Below, one piece after another: positions 43,081 through 53,386 of a DNA stretch of 64,000 bases. This stretch comes from Polynucleobacter sp. UK-Gri1-W3 (lineage in GTDB: Bacteria; Pseudomonadota; Gammaproteobacteria; Burkholderiales; Burkholderiaceae). The stretch's first letter is position 1. Every line of letters begins with the position of its first letter. The stretch is taken from NCBI RefSeq assembly GCF_018881595.1, contig NZ_JACVQA010000006.1:124001-188000 (forward strand), given 5' to 3'. A model generated the notes under the pieces. It was not told the DNA's origin. It ran no database searches and saw nothing but the letters and a program-made list of their open reading frames with translations. A program made the translations under genes and the position numbers.

Positions 43081-44382
43081 ATGAATTTAATTAGAAGGCA
43101 AATTTATAACCCCCTGGCTCTAGCGGCGACCTTTTTTGTGCTGCTCATCATCCTTTTTGGTGTGCTGTGGATATTGGTTCCACCGCCACCAAAATCTATT
43201 GAAATGGCCACAGGCTTTCCTACTGGCCTGTATTACCAGTTTGGAGAGCGGCTTAAGGCGGAGGTATCTGGCGAAGGTGTGGATCTTAAGGTTCGCTCAA
43301 CTGGTGGAACATTAGATAACCTGCGCCTCTTAAACGATCCAAAATCTGGAGTTGATTTTGCGATGGTGCAAGGCGGTGTTGCCAATCTCAGCGAATATCC
43401 TAAGCTGGTATCTATAGCGGGAATGTTTTATGAACCAATTTGGGTTTGGTATCGTGAAGGCGCTTTTAAATCCGAAGGCGGTCAACTGAAGATATTGAGT
43501 CAGCTAAAAGGCAAGAATGTCTCAATAGGTAATGAGGGGAGTGGTACTTTAGCGCTAACAAAGGATATCTTGCAGGCTAGCGGTATTTCTGAAAAAGAAT
43601 TTAATACGCAGAAGTTAAGCCCTGATCAAGCCATAGCGAAGTTAAGTAATGGTGAGTTAGATGCTGTATTTATTGTGGCGGCAGCAGAAGCACCTATTCT
43701 GAGAAAGTTTTACTCTGTTCCAGGGATTCGTTTGATGAGCTTTGATCAAGCAGATGCATATACCCGCAATCTTCCTTACTTATCCAAAGTCATGGTACCT
43801 AGAGGGTTGTTGAGCATTCAGCATGACCAGCCGCGCCAGGATATTCAGGTAATGGCCGCTACTGCTACTTTGGTGGCGCATGACAATGTAAGTCCAGCAT
43901 TGGTCTCACTCTTGCTTGGTGCTTCGTACGATATCTTGAAGTCGTATTCTCGCTTACAAAAAGTGGGCGAGTTCCCCTCTGGTTCTGGTTTAGATTTCCC
44001 TTTGCATGTGGATGCGGAGATTTACTTAAAAGATGGGCCTTCATTCTTGCATCGTCATTTGCCGTTCTGGACTGCGGTTTGGGCTGGTCGCTTTGTTAAG
44101 ATTGTTATTCCATTATTAGTAATTTTGATTCCATTATTTACTTACATTCCAACGACCAAAAATTTCTTATTACGCTTGAAGCTGGCTCAAGTGTATGAAG
44201 AGCTCAAAGTCATTGAGAGAAATGCTCAAAATCCAGCTCTAAAAGAAAAGAATTTCAAGGACCTTGAGGATATTGAAAGACGTGTTGGCAATATGAAGGT
44301 ATCCATGTTGGATGCCAAAGAGTTATATGACCTTAAGGGCCATGTGGGTGAAGTGCGTGTACGCTTGAACTTAGTTCACTAA
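43081..44382 (+). CDS. TAXI-family TRAP-type binding protein with two membrane anchors
   Basis: The 433-residue protein has an N-terminal helix (about 15-36), a TAXI solute-binding domain opening with MATGFPTGLYYQFGERLK, and a second helix near 340-358 (IVIPLLVILIPLFTYIP), followed by a cytoplasmic coiled tail (LAQVYEELKVIERN). The binding domain is therefore tethered and linked to a cytoplasmic segment. No TRAP membrane subunit is nearby. It is followed ten bases later by a Bug gene. Confidence 0.85.
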   Translation: MNLIRRQIYNPLALAATFFVLLIILFGVLWILVPPPPKSIEMATGFPTGLYYQFGERLKAEVSGEGVDLKVRSTGGTLDNLRLLNDPKSGVDFAMVQGGVANLSEYPKLVSIAGMFYEPIWVWYREGAFKSEGGQLKILSQLKGKNVSIGNEGSGTLALTKDILQASGISEKEFNTQKLSPDQAIAKLSNGELDAVFIVAAAEAPILRKFYSVPGIRLMSFDQADAYTRNLPYLSKVMVPRGLLSIQHDQPRQDIQVMAATATLVAHDNVSPALVSLLLGASYDILKSYSRLQKVGEFPSGSGLDFPLHVDAEIYLKDGPSFLHRHLPFWTAVWAGRFVKIVIPLLVILIPLFTYIPTTKNFLLRLKLAQVYEELKVIERNAQNPALKEKNFKDLEDIERRVGNMKVSMLDAKELYDLKGHVGEVRVRLNLVH

Positions 44383-44391
44383 GAGGTTTAG

Positions 44392-45357
44392 ATGTACATA
44401 ACAATTCAAAAAGTGTTGCTAGGGCTGGGTGTTGCAATTTCCTTGGGCGTCCAGGCGCAAGGTTATCCCAGCAAGCCGATTTCGATGGTTGTTCCTCAGG
44501 CAGCGGGCGGTACTAACGATATCGTTGCGCGTTTGATTGCGCCTGCATTTGGGGAATCTCTTGGCACCTCAATTGTGGTTGAAAATAGACCTGGCGCTGG
44601 CGGTAATATTGGAACTCAAAGCGTTGCTCGCTCGGCTAAAGACGGCTACACCCTATTACTTACTATTAATAGCGCGCAAGCTATTAATCCCTCTCTTTAT
44701 AAAAATCCTGGATTTGATCCGGTCAATGATTTTGTGCCTTTGTATTACATTGGCGCTACTCCGTATGTATTGGTATCACCGCCAGGGTCACCATACAAAA
44801 CATTGGCTGACGTTATAGCTGCCGCTAAGAGAAAACCCGGCGAGCTATCCTATGCCTCTGCTGGCAACGGCACTATTAGTCATTTATTGGGCGCCATGCT
44901 CAATGCTAGCGCTGATATCGAGATGCAGCATGTTCCTTATAAAGGAGTGGCTCCAGCTATCAATGATGTACTGGGTGGACAAGTACCTTTGGCATTTGCA
45001 AGTTTGCCATCTGCATTGAATTACATCAAAGCGGGTAAGTTACAAGCAATTGCAATTAGTTCTGCAAAGCGATCAAGTGCTGCTCCAGACATTCCGACTA
45101 TTGCAGAAACTTATCCTGATTGTGTGGGTGAGGTATGGGTGGCGATGTTCGCACCTAACGGCGTAAGTGCAGATGTTGTTAAGAAAATTCAGATGGCAAT
45201 GGATAAGACTATGTCTAAATCGGAGGTGCGTGAAAAGCTAACTGCACAGGGCTTAGATCTTGCCTCCGTACCGACCGCTAAGTTAGGTACTTTACTTAGA
45301 GATGAGTTGGTAAAGTGGGCAAAAATCGTGAAAGCATCTGGCGCTCAGTTAGATTAA
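44392..45357 (+). CDS. Bug-family binding protein
   Basis: The 321-residue exported protein (signal peptide ending at VQAQ) has the Bug signature PSKPISMVVPQAAGGTNDIVA, IVVENRPGAGGNIGTQSV and DGYTLLLT. It should bind a small carboxylate. It lies nine bases after the TAXI gene and 32 bases before the dioxygenase gene; no transporter channel subunits are visible. Confidence 0.92.
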   Translation: MYITIQKVLLGLGVAISLGVQAQGYPSKPISMVVPQAAGGTNDIVARLIAPAFGESLGTSIVVENRPGAGGNIGTQSVARSAKDGYTLLLTINSAQAINPSLYKNPGFDPVNDFVPLYYIGATPYVLVSPPGSPYKTLADVIAAAKRKPGELSYASAGNGTISHLLGAMLNASADIEMQHVPYKGVAPAINDVLGGQVPLAFASLPSALNYIKAGKLQAIAISSAKRSSAAPDIPTIAETYPDCVGEVWVAMFAPNGVSADVVKKIQMAMDKTMSKSEVREKLTAQGLDLASVPTAKLGTLLRDELVKWAKIVKASGAQLD

Positions 45358-45389
45358 CCAAATCCTGCCGCTTGACCTAAAATAGATAC

Positions 45390-46145
45390 ATGACAATTGC
45401 TGGCCTTGCCCCCACGTTAACCCCTTTAAAGCAGATTGATCAGGCTTTGCGTAATGACGGCTTTGCAGTGGTGTCTGCTGAGACAGTTGCTGAATTTAGT
45501 CATGTTTCATTAGCTAGTCTTCAAAGTCTCACACAGTTTTGGGAAAATTTACCGCGTGACCCCTATTTGAAGGATGGTGGACGCTATCGTTTTCGTCGTC
45601 ATGCTAGTTATCAGATTAAAGGTAATGACCTTGCCTTAGTTCCCCACCGTGCGCATTGGCAGTCGCTTGATTACAACGCATTGCATGGTGGTATCGAGCG
45701 CTGGTTTGAGCCTATTCAAGGTGAGTTGTTAAACAATCCGGCCTGGCAAGCTGTATTACTTGGGCTTGCTCATATCCTCAATGGCCTCAAGCCGGTAAAT
45801 ACCTGGTTTGTTGAGGCGCATCAATTTCGGATTGACACTACTGATGGAATCGGACGTCCAACACCCGAGGGTGCGCATCGTGATGGCGTTGATTTTGTAG
45901 CAGTCTTTTTACTGGATCGTTCAGGCATTAAAGGTGGCGAGACAAGAATATTTGATACCTCTGGTTCTGCAGGCTTGCGCTTTACACTGTCTCAACCCTG
46001 GTCTGTATTGTTGATGAATGATCAACGCATGATTCATGAATCTACGCCCATACAGCCTATAGCAAATTATGGCTATCGAGATACCCTAGTTCTTACATAC
46101 CGCTCTAACGGTTTTCAAGACTCTCCGAATCGCAGTCAGCAATAA
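45390..46145 (+). CDS. 2-oxoglutarate/Fe(II) dioxygenase family protein
   Basis: The 251-residue protein matches the 2OG-Fe dioxygenase family PF10014, whose known member IDO hydroxylates free isoleucine. The metal site is H and D in EGAHRDGVDFVA and a later histidine in MIHESTPI; the 2-oxoglutarate arginine is likely in YRDTLVLTYR. It is cytoplasmic. It follows the Bug gene and may act on the substrate taken up, but this is inference. Confidence 0.86.
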   Translation: MTIAGLAPTLTPLKQIDQALRNDGFAVVSAETVAEFSHVSLASLQSLTQFWENLPRDPYLKDGGRYRFRRHASYQIKGNDLALVPHRAHWQSLDYNALHGGIERWFEPIQGELLNNPAWQAVLLGLAHILNGLKPVNTWFVEAHQFRIDTTDGIGRPTPEGAHRDGVDFVAVFLLDRSGIKGGETRIFDTSGSAGLRFTLSQPWSVLLMNDQRMIHESTPIQPIANYGYRDTLVLTYRSNGFQDSPNRSQQ

Positions 46146-46156
46146 TCCCTTTGGGT

Positions 46157-47140
46157 TTACTCTGGCTCCATGCCAGCTTCTATAATAGCCTTTGCCCACT
46201 TCGCAGTTTCTAGCTTAATTTTTTGTCCGAGCGCCTCAGGTGTGCCGGGCTGAGTTTCAAAACCATTTGCGGAAAGTCTCTCGACGAGATCTTTTGATTT
46301 GGCGGCATTATTAATGGCTTGATTGAGTTTGAGAATGGCATCCTTTGGCATACCTGCCGGCCCAAATGCTGCAAAGAAGGCAATCAGCTCATAGCCTTTA
46401 GTGCCAAGCGCCTCATTCACCGTAGGCAATTCAGGAATCGCTGGAGAGCGCTTCAATGAAGTAACTGCTAGGCCGCGGATCTTTCCCGCTTGCACTTGCG
46501 GTAAAGAGACTCCAAAGTCAGATGTAAACATATTGACTTGACCACCTATTAAATCAGTCATTGCATTAGGGCCACTCTTGTACGATACCCCAGTCATTTT
46601 GATACCAGCAAAGCTCGCTAACATTTCTGAAGAAACACGTTGCGATGTACTTGCATAAGCAAAAGTCATTTTTCCTGGATTGGCTTTAGCTAGCGATACA
46701 AATCCATTGAGTGACTTTACGGGCACATCATTGTTGACGGCAACAATAAGTGGAGCTGACCCAAAGTAGCCAATGGGGGTAAATGCAGTATCTTGGTTGT
46801 AGGGTAGATTTTTGACCAGACTTTTCAGGGCTGCATTGGTGCTGTTGGTGCCAAACAATATCGTGTATCCATCTGCGGGTGCTTTGGCCACAAAATCTGC
46901 GCCAATGAGTCCATTTGCTCCAGGTCGATTTTCAATAACGACGGGCTGACCTAATGTCTCAGACATTTTTGCAGCAAAAGCGCGGCCAATTTGATCTGTA
47001 GTGCTACCAGGGGCAAAAGGGACAATCGCTTTGATGGGTTTTGAAGGGTAGTTATCAGCAATAGCTAGTGGACTTATAAAGCCGATAAATAGACTGATAC
47101 CGATCTTCAGTAGGCCGCAGGTAAATATTTGACTGTTCAT
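46157..47140 (-). CDS. Bug-family binding protein
   Basis: The 327-residue exported protein has a signal peptide ending near LAIAD and the Bug motifs YPSKPIKAIVPFAPGSTTD, VVIENRPGANGLIGADFVAKA and DGYTILFG. It is convergent with the dioxygenase gene and divergent from the MFS gene. Like the other two Bug proteins of the window it lacks neighbouring membrane subunits. Confidence 0.92.
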   Translation of the reverse strand: MNSQIFTCGLLKIGISLFIGFISPLAIADNYPSKPIKAIVPFAPGSTTDQIGRAFAAKMSETLGQPVVIENRPGANGLIGADFVAKAPADGYTILFGTNSTNAALKSLVKNLPYNQDTAFTPIGYFGSAPLIVAVNNDVPVKSLNGFVSLAKANPGKMTFAYASTSQRVSSEMLASFAGIKMTGVSYKSGPNAMTDLIGGQVNMFTSDFGVSLPQVQAGKIRGLAVTSLKRSPAIPELPTVNEALGTKGYELIAFFAAFGPAGMPKDAILKLNQAINNAAKSKDLVERLSANGFETQPGTPEALGQKIKLETAKWAKAIIEAGMEPE

Positions 47141-47226
47141 GCTGTTTCCATCTTATTTTTTAGTAGTGTAACGGGTCTCTTTTGTTCTGGGCGAGTAGAA
47201 TGAGTTCACGTTTCTACTGACTATTT

Positions 47227-48462
47227 ATGCGCTTTCGTTCAGCAGGTTATACCCCTCTTATGCTTATGGCACAAACCTGTGCTTTATTGGGCTTTGCTTG
47301 CTACGCCGTCGTATTAACCACTTTGCAAGATGAGTGGCGCCTCAGTAATTTGCTGTCCGGTTTAATTGCTAGTGCCTTTTTCTTTGGCTATATGCTTGCC
47401 GTCCCTCTGGCAACAGCATTAACTGATCGGGTTGATGCTCGTAAGGTCTATTTAGTAGGCGGCATCACTGCTGCTTGTGGGCTTTTAGGCATGGGCTTAT
47501 TGGCTTATAACTTTTGGACTGCACTAATTTTTATGGCTTTAAATGGTGCTGGACTTGCCGGCACCTATATGCCCGGCCTCAAAATTTTGTCAGATCGGAT
47601 TCAGTCTGGTGAGTTAACGCGTCACATCGCTTTTTATACCGCCTTCTTTGGTATTGGTACTGGCTTTTCGTATTTGTGCTCAGGATGGATTCTGAATGCG
47701 CTTGGTTGGCACTATGTATTTGGCCTCATTGCCTTAGGTCCATTTATCGCATTTCTAATTGTCTTGCTATTAATTCCAGCCCTGCAGCATGAGAAATGGA
47801 AGGGCCCCATTCAAATTCGCTTGCACGATGTTTTTCCTGTAGATAAATGGAAATTGGTTTTGCAAGACAAGAATGCATCTGGCTATATTTTTGGGTATAC
47901 CGCTCATACGCTAGAGCTATTTGCCTCTAGAAGTTGGATTGTTGCTTTCTTTGCTTTTTGTGCAATTGCCTCTGGAGAAGTATTCTTTTTGACAGCCACT
48001 ACCTTGGCGGGCGTGATTAACTTCTTTGGCGTGCCCGCTTCCATAATGGGGAACGAAATTGCCTTAAGAATCGGTCGTCAAAAATGGGTATGTTTTGTGA
48101 TGCTGACTAGTGCTGTTTTGGGTATAGCATTTGCATGTTCTACAGGCCAGTCGTGGTGGTTAATTGTTGCCCTAGCTATTGGTCACGCTATTTTCATCAT
48201 GGCAGATTCCTCAACGCTCACAGCAGGCTTGGTAATTAGTGCACAAGAAAATATCAAGGGAGCTGCTATGGGTCTGCACTCCTTGATGGGTTTTGGTGGT
48301 GGCTTATTGGGCCCGGCTATTTTTGGTTTCGTTTTGGATATCTCTGGCTCTCGCGCTTCACAGCTTGCTTGGGTATGGGCGTACGTTGCTGTAGTCATGT
48401 GGGGGGTCCTATTTGTGATTTACGAGCGTCGCAGGGGCTGGGGCAGTTCAGTGCGCCCATGA
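47227..48462 (+). CDS. MFS transporter
   Basis: The 411-residue protein has twelve predicted helices and the MFS loop motif after helix two (ATALTDRVDARKVYLVGG). Helix one region has LMAQTCALLGFACYAVVLTTLQDEWRLSN. The substrate cannot be predicted. It lies eight bases upstream of ccoI on the same strand and may be co-transcribed with it, though ccoI needs no such partner. Confidence 0.88.
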   Translation: MRFRSAGYTPLMLMAQTCALLGFACYAVVLTTLQDEWRLSNLLSGLIASAFFFGYMLAVPLATALTDRVDARKVYLVGGITAACGLLGMGLLAYNFWTALIFMALNGAGLAGTYMPGLKILSDRIQSGELTRHIAFYTAFFGIGTGFSYLCSGWILNALGWHYVFGLIALGPFIAFLIVLLLIPALQHEKWKGPIQIRLHDVFPVDKWKLVLQDKNASGYIFGYTAHTLELFASRSWIVAFFAFCAIASGEVFFLTATTLAGVINFFGVPASIMGNEIALRIGRQKWVCFVMLTSAVLGIAFACSTGQSWWLIVALAIGHAIFIMADSSTLTAGLVISAQENIKGAAMGLHSLMGFGGGLLGPAIFGFVLDISGSRASQLAWVWAYVAVVMWGVLFVIYERRRGWGSSVRP

Positions 48463-48470
48463 GCCATTAG

Positions 48471-50912
48471 ATGAATCAAATGAATCAGAAACCTTCCTTG
48501 ATTTGCTATCACTGCTCGAGCCAGATTCTTCCGGGCGAATTAATCGAGGCCGAATTGGGTGGAGTACCCAGAGCATTTTGTTGTCCAGGTTGTATGGCGG
48601 TTGCACAAACCATTCATGGCGAAGGCTTAGAAGTTTTTTATGCCAGGCGTTCTCAGTCCGGTGACAAGCCTGCTGCTTATCTCGCTAGCAATGACATTCC
48701 TGAAAAACTCAGGCCTTATGATGATCCATCATTACGGGGTCGCTTTACTCGCTCCTTTGGTGAGGCGGGAGGTCTTGAGACAACACTGCGCCTAGAAAAA
48801 ATCCGCTGTGCTGCATGCGTATGGTTATGTGAGCAACATTTGCGTCGCAATCCAGGTGTCCAGGACGTGCAAATCAATTACGTCACGCAAAAAGTGATGG
48901 TACGTTTTTCACCGGATAAAACGAGCTTAGCAAGATTACTTTTTGAAATTGAGCGCATTGGCTATGAAGCTTGGCCTTTTGAGCCCTCTCAATCTTTGGA
49001 TAGGGCAAAAAAGGAACGACGTAGCCTTCTTCTACGGCTTGGTGTAGCGATACTAGGCATGATGCAGGTCATGATGTACGCATGGCCGACTTATGTTGGT
49101 GCTGATATCACTCCTGAATTTGAGGTCCTTTTGGGGTGGACGAGCTGGGCCTTAACGGTGCCAGTAATGGTGTATTCGGCAGGACCAATATTCCAAGCGG
49201 CTTGGCGTAGCGTGCAATCATTCAAACAAACCCATATGTTGGGTATGGATGTTCCAATCGCATTGGCTCTTGCTCTGGCATTTACTGCGGGCACAATTAA
49301 TTTAGTTGCTGGCGCAGGCCATAGCTATTTTGATTCCATCACGATGTTTGTTGCATTTATCTTAGGAGCAAGATACGTCGAATTGTTAGCAAGACAAGAT
49401 GCGCAGGGTGGAGCAGAGGCTCTAGCAAAGCAATTGCCTGCAACGTGTGAGCGTGCATTGCATTACCCGACCTCCCTAGAGATTGAAGTTGTCCCTGTTG
49501 TTAATTGCAATCCTGGTGAGGTGCTGCGTGTTTCCCCTGGTGAAGTTTTGCCTGCGGATGGCGTTTTGATTGAGAACCCTAGCGCCTTAGATGAATCTTT
49601 GTTGACTGGCGAGTCCAAGCCTGTTGAGAAAAAGATTGGGGATCGCGTATACGCTGGAACCCATAACATTCTTAATCCATTATTCATGAGAATCGAGGCG
49701 GTTGGGCAGTCTACGCGCATTGCGGGTATTGCTTCATTGTTGGATCAAGCATTACTGGCTAAGCCGGTGATGATTAGTCTTGCAGAAAAGTGGACTGCAT
49801 ACTTTGTTGCTTTCTTATTGTTTGGGGCATTTGCTTCCTCAGCTATTTGGTTGTACTTTGACCCCAGCCGTGCATGGACTGTTTTAGTCTCCGTTTTGGT
49901 TGCTAGTTGTCCTTGTGCTTTATCACTTGCAGTGCCTACTGCCATGGCTGCAGCACAAGGTGCGGTAACTAAATTAGGCTTACTCATCGTACGCGGACAT
50001 GTGATGGAGGGTTTGGTAAAGGCAACTGATTTAGTGCTGGATAAAACAGGCACCTTAACGATGGGTCAACCAGAATTACAAGAAATCATTAATTTACGCG
50101 TGGGCTATCGTCGTGAAGATGCTCTGGCTTTAGCTGCTGCTTTAGAGGCTGGGCAAAGGCATCCACTTGCACTTTCTTTGTTGCGCGCTGCGGAAGTTGA
50201 AAACATTTCATTACCCTTTTTGCAAGAGCCAGTGATTAATCAGCTAGGCAAAGGTTTGAGTTCGGGTGCCTATCGCCTAGGAAGTGCTTTGTGGATTGGG
50301 GTAGGGCAGAGCACCCAACTAGGTCAATTCGGTCAAGTGCATTTAGCGGATGCGCGAGGCTTGATAGCCAGTTTTATTTTTTTAGACACACCAAGACCAG
50401 GACTAGAACAGTTTTTAAAAGTAGTGAAGTCCAGAAACATTGCAGTGCATTTGGTTTCGGGTGATGATCGCGCTACCGTTGCATGGTGGGCTAAGCAGGT
50501 TGGTATTGAGCATTATCAAGGCGGGTTTATACCTGAAGATAAATATGATTACATCGAGCGTCTACAAAAAGAAAATCATTTTGTCTGGGCCATTGGCGAT
50601 GGTGTGAACGATGCACCTTTTCTTGCACGTGCCGATGTTTCTATCGCGGTTGGTGCAGGTGCGCCTTTAGCTGCAGCAGGAGCGGATGCCATTCTGACTG
50701 CCATTTCATTAGAGTCTCTAGCTAAAACTTTGCAGCTGGCCGATAAAACACAAACCATCATTAAAGAAAATTTATGGTGGGCCTTAGCGTATAACTTACT
50801 AGCCATTCCTGCTGCAATGATGGGTTTAGTCAATCCCTGGGTTGCTGGAATTGGTATGTCGCTTTCTTCCCTTGCTGTGACTTTAAATGCCTGGCGTTTG
50901 CGAAAAGCTTAG
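48471..50912 (+). CDS. ccoI: Copper-translocating P-type ATPase CcoI
   Basis: The 813-residue ATPase delivers copper for cbb3 oxidase. The N-terminus has a zinc-ribbon-like CYHCSSQ and CCPGCMA pair, then a metal-binding CAACVWLC region. Core motifs are SCPCALS in the membrane, DKTGTLT for phosphorylation and GDGVNDAPFL. The CAACVWLC signature is typical of the CcoI clade. It is followed nine bases later by ccoS, the usual order. Confidence 0.95.
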   Translation: MNQMNQKPSLICYHCSSQILPGELIEAELGGVPRAFCCPGCMAVAQTIHGEGLEVFYARRSQSGDKPAAYLASNDIPEKLRPYDDPSLRGRFTRSFGEAGGLETTLRLEKIRCAACVWLCEQHLRRNPGVQDVQINYVTQKVMVRFSPDKTSLARLLFEIERIGYEAWPFEPSQSLDRAKKERRSLLLRLGVAILGMMQVMMYAWPTYVGADITPEFEVLLGWTSWALTVPVMVYSAGPIFQAAWRSVQSFKQTHMLGMDVPIALALALAFTAGTINLVAGAGHSYFDSITMFVAFILGARYVELLARQDAQGGAEALAKQLPATCERALHYPTSLEIEVVPVVNCNPGEVLRVSPGEVLPADGVLIENPSALDESLLTGESKPVEKKIGDRVYAGTHNILNPLFMRIEAVGQSTRIAGIASLLDQALLAKPVMISLAEKWTAYFVAFLLFGAFASSAIWLYFDPSRAWTVLVSVLVASCPCALSLAVPTAMAAAQGAVTKLGLLIVRGHVMEGLVKATDLVLDKTGTLTMGQPELQEIINLRVGYRREDALALAAALEAGQRHPLALSLLRAAEVENISLPFLQEPVINQLGKGLSSGAYRLGSALWIGVGQSTQLGQFGQVHLADARGLIASFIFLDTPRPGLEQFLKVVKSRNIAVHLVSGDDRATVAWWAKQVGIEHYQGGFIPEDKYDYIERLQKENHFVWAIGDGVNDAPFLARADVSIAVGAGAPLAAAGADAILTAISLESLAKTLQLADKTQTIIKENLWWALAYNLLAIPAAMMGLVNPWVAGIGMSLSSLAVTLNAWRLRKA

Positions 50913-50921
50913 ACTATAGGA

Positions 50922-51077
50922 ATGGAAAGTCTATTTCTCCTCATCCCTCTGTCGCTAGTTCTAGTCGGCATCTTGGTATGGATTTTGCGTTGGTCCATTA
51001 AGAGTGGGCAATTTGATGATTTAGATGGTCCTGGCCATGCCATTTTGATGGATGACGATACCCCGGAATCCAAATAA
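50922..51077 (+). CDS. ccoS: cbb3 oxidase maturation protein CcoS
   Basis: The 51-residue protein has one membrane helix (about residues 4-22) and the typical tail WSIKSGQFDDLDGPGHAIL. CcoS is needed for copper and haem insertion into CcoN. It lies nine bases after ccoI. It is followed by the promoter region of ccoNOQP. Confidence 0.93.
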   Translation: MESLFLLIPLSLVLVGILVWILRWSIKSGQFDDLDGPGHAILMDDDTPESK

Positions 51078-51171
51078 GTTAGTAACAGCTAACTAAAATA
51101 GCCATATAAAACAATGGCTCATGAATTCTGGGCATTATCTTCGGGGCCAGTCTGAATATGCCCCAACCTTT

Positions 51172-51185
51172 TTGATATAGATCAA
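51172..51185 (+). promoter_or_regulatory. FNR box upstream of ccoNOQP
   Basis: TTGAT-ATAG-ATCAA is a perfect match to the FNR/ANR consensus. A -10-like GATAAT lies at 51208-51213, which would place the start near 51219 and the box centre near -41, as in class II FNR-activated promoters. Fnr is encoded at the other end of this locus. The remaining 51078-51266 stretch holds only this promoter region and the leader. Confidence 0.88.
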
Positions 51186-51266
51186 AACCCCCTGATAGCC
51201 TTACTTTGATAATCAATTCAGTCTATTTGGATTATGTCGCTGTTTGGTCACAAAAAAGGAGAAACC

Positions 51267-52709
51267 ATGGGACTTACCGTGGGGAGTAATCAAGATACCT
51301 TCAATTACAAGGTTGTCAGCCAATTTGCCATCGTTACTGTGCTTTGGGGAATTGTTGGCATGCTCGTGGGGGTTATCCTCGCAGCTCAGCTCATCTGGCC
51401 TGAAATCACTTTTAATATTCCTTGGTTAAGCTATGGTCGTTTGCGTCCACTGCACACCAACGCGGTGATTTTTGCTTTTGGTGGCTCTGCACTGTTCGCA
51501 ACGTCCTATTACATCGTGCAACGCACCTGTCAGGTACGACTCTTTTGTGACAAGTTAGCAGCATTTACCTTTTGGGGTTGGCAGGCAGTGATTGTTTCTG
51601 CTGCTATCACATTGCCATTAGGAATTACTACTTCTAAAGAGTACGCTGAACTTGAGTGGCCAATCGACTTATTAATTACGGTTGTTTGGGTCGCTTATGC
51701 CGTTGTGTTCTTTGGCACCGTGATCAAGCGCAAGACTAAACATATTTACGTTTCTAACTGGTTCTTTGGTGCTTACATCCTGACGATTGCTGTATTGCAC
51801 ATTGTTAACAATATGGAAATGCCAGCAAGTCTCTTCAAGTCTTACTCGGCTTATTCTGGTGCTCAAGACGCGATGATTCAGTGGTGGTATGGTCATAATG
51901 CAGTAGGCTTCTTCTTGACAACCAGCTTCTTGGGCATGATGTACTACTTCATTCCAAAGCAAGCTGAGCGCCCAATTTATTCATATCGTTTGTCTATCGT
52001 CCACTTCTGGGCTTTGAACTTTACTTATATGTGGGCAGGTCCTCACCACTTGCAACACACTTCATTGCCAGACTGGACACAGTCCTTAGGAATGGTTTTC
52101 TCATTAATCCTGTTGGCGCCATCATGGGGCGGCATGATCAACGGCATCATGACTTTATCTGGCGCTTGGTACAAATTACGTCGTGATCCAATCTTGAAAT
52201 TCTTGGTAGTGGCATTGTCCTTCTACGGTATGTCTACCTTCGAAGGTTCGATGATGTCTATCAAGACAGTGAACAGCTTGTCTCACTACACTGACTGGAC
52301 TATTGGTCACGTTCACTCCGGCGCTTTAGGTTGGGTAGCCATGATCACCATTGGCTCCTTGTATTACCTCATTCCACGCTTGGTTGGTCAAAGAGATATG
52401 TACAGCACAAAGTTAATCGAATTGCATTTTTGGATTGCAACGATCGGCGTGGTGATTTACATCGCTGCCATGTGGATTGCTGGAGTAATGCAAGGTTTGA
52501 TGTGGAGAGCATTTGAGCCAGACGGTACCTTGACTTACAGCTTTGTTGAGTCTGTTAAAGCAACTTATCCATTCTATGTCATTCGTTTGATAGGCGGCCT
52601 GTGCTACTTAAGCGGCATGTTTGTAATGGCTTACAACGTCTACAAAACAGTGATCGGTAAAAAATTCATTGACGCCGTAATTCCACAAGCGTCTGTAGCA
52701 GCTCATTAA
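51267..52709 (+). CDS. ccoN: cbb3-type cytochrome oxidase subunit I CcoN
   Basis: The ATG at 51267 has a strong AAAGGAG site; an in-frame ATG at 51234 would add eleven residues and is less likely. The 480-residue membrane protein carries the haem and CuB histidines of subunit [40 protein letters not shown] and [11 protein letters not shown]. It reduces oxygen at high affinity and pumps protons. It leads ccoNOQP under the FNR box. Confidence 0.97.
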   Translation: MGLTVGSNQDTFNYKVVSQFAIVTVLWGIVGMLVGVILAAQLIWPEITFNIPWLSYGRLRPLHTNAVIFAFGGSALFATSYYIVQRTCQVRLFCDKLAAFTFWGWQAVIVSAAITLPLGITTSKEYAELEWPIDLLITVVWVAYAVVFFGTVIKRKTKHIYVSNWFFGAYILTIAVLHIVNNMEMPASLFKSYSAYSGAQDAMIQWWYGHNAVGFFLTTSFLGMMYYFIPKQAERPIYSYRLSIVHFWALNFTYMWAGPHHLQHTSLPDWTQSLGMVFSLILLAPSWGGMINGIMTLSGAWYKLRRDPILKFLVVALSFYGMSTFEGSMMSIKTVNSLSHYTDWTIGHVHSGALGWVAMITIGSLYYLIPRLVGQRDMYSTKLIELHFWIATIGVVIYIAAMWIAGVMQGLMWRAFEPDGTLTYSFVESVKATYPFYVIRLIGGLCYLSGMFVMAYNVYKTVIGKKFIDAVIPQASVAAH

Positions 52710-52719
52710 GGATAAGAAC

Positions 52720-53367
52720 ATGTCAGAACAACGTCGATTTTTCTCCCACGAAACGCTTGAGCGTAATGTTGGTTGGTTGATCATTGCTACTATTGCTGCA
52801 ATCTCGATTGCCGGCTTGGTGCAGATCGTGCCTTTGTTTTTCCAACACTCAACTACTGAACCAAGTCCAGGTGTTGAGCCTTATTCAGCTTTGCGTTTAG
52901 CTGGTCGCGATATCTATCAGCGCGAGGGTTGTATGGGTTGCCATTCGCAGCAGATTCGTACTCTACGCTCTGAAGTAGAGCGTTACGGTCCTTACTCTTT
53001 AGCTGGTGAGTCTGTATATGACCATCCATTTTTATGGGGTAGTAAGCGCACAGGTCCTGATTTGGCTCGTGTAGGCGGTCGCTATTCCGATGATTGGCAT
53101 CGCATCCATTTACGCAATCCGCGTGATGTGGTGCCTGAGTCCAATATGCCTGCTTATCCATATTTGCAAACGCCTGCTGCTGCAGATACGATTTCCTCGC
53201 ATATGACAGCAATGCGTCGCTTAGGCATTCCTTACTCTGACGAGCAAATCGTAAATGCACCTAAAGAGTTGGAAGGCAAAACTGAAGAAGACGCGCTGAT
53301 TGCTTATCTACAGGGTCTTGGTGTAAATCGTAGATACATTATTGTGGATGAGGTGGTTGCTAAGTAA
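52720..53367 (+). CDS. ccoO: cbb3 oxidase monohaem subunit CcoO
   Basis: The 215-residue protein has an N-terminal membrane anchor and one haem c site ([15 protein letters not shown]) with the later methionine ligand in ESNMPAYPY. It feeds electrons to CcoN. It lies ten bases after ccoN with a ribosome binding site (AAGGA). Confidence 0.97.
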   Translation: MSEQRRFFSHETLERNVGWLIIATIAAISIAGLVQIVPLFFQHSTTEPSPGVEPYSALRLAGRDIYQREGCMGCHSQQIRTLRSEVERYGPYSLAGESVYDHPFLWGSKRTGPDLARVGGRYSDDWHRIHLRNPRDVVPESNMPAYPYLQTPAAADTISSHMTAMRRLGIPYSDEQIVNAPKELEGKTEEDALIAYLQGLGVNRRYIIVDEVVAK

Positions 53368-53386
53368 TCCTTAGTGACAGAGAACT

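Noticed and set aside
51206..51216. Second FNR-like site TTGATAATCAA before ccoN
   Set aside because: The half-sites are separated by one base instead of four, and the sequence coincides with the -10 region.
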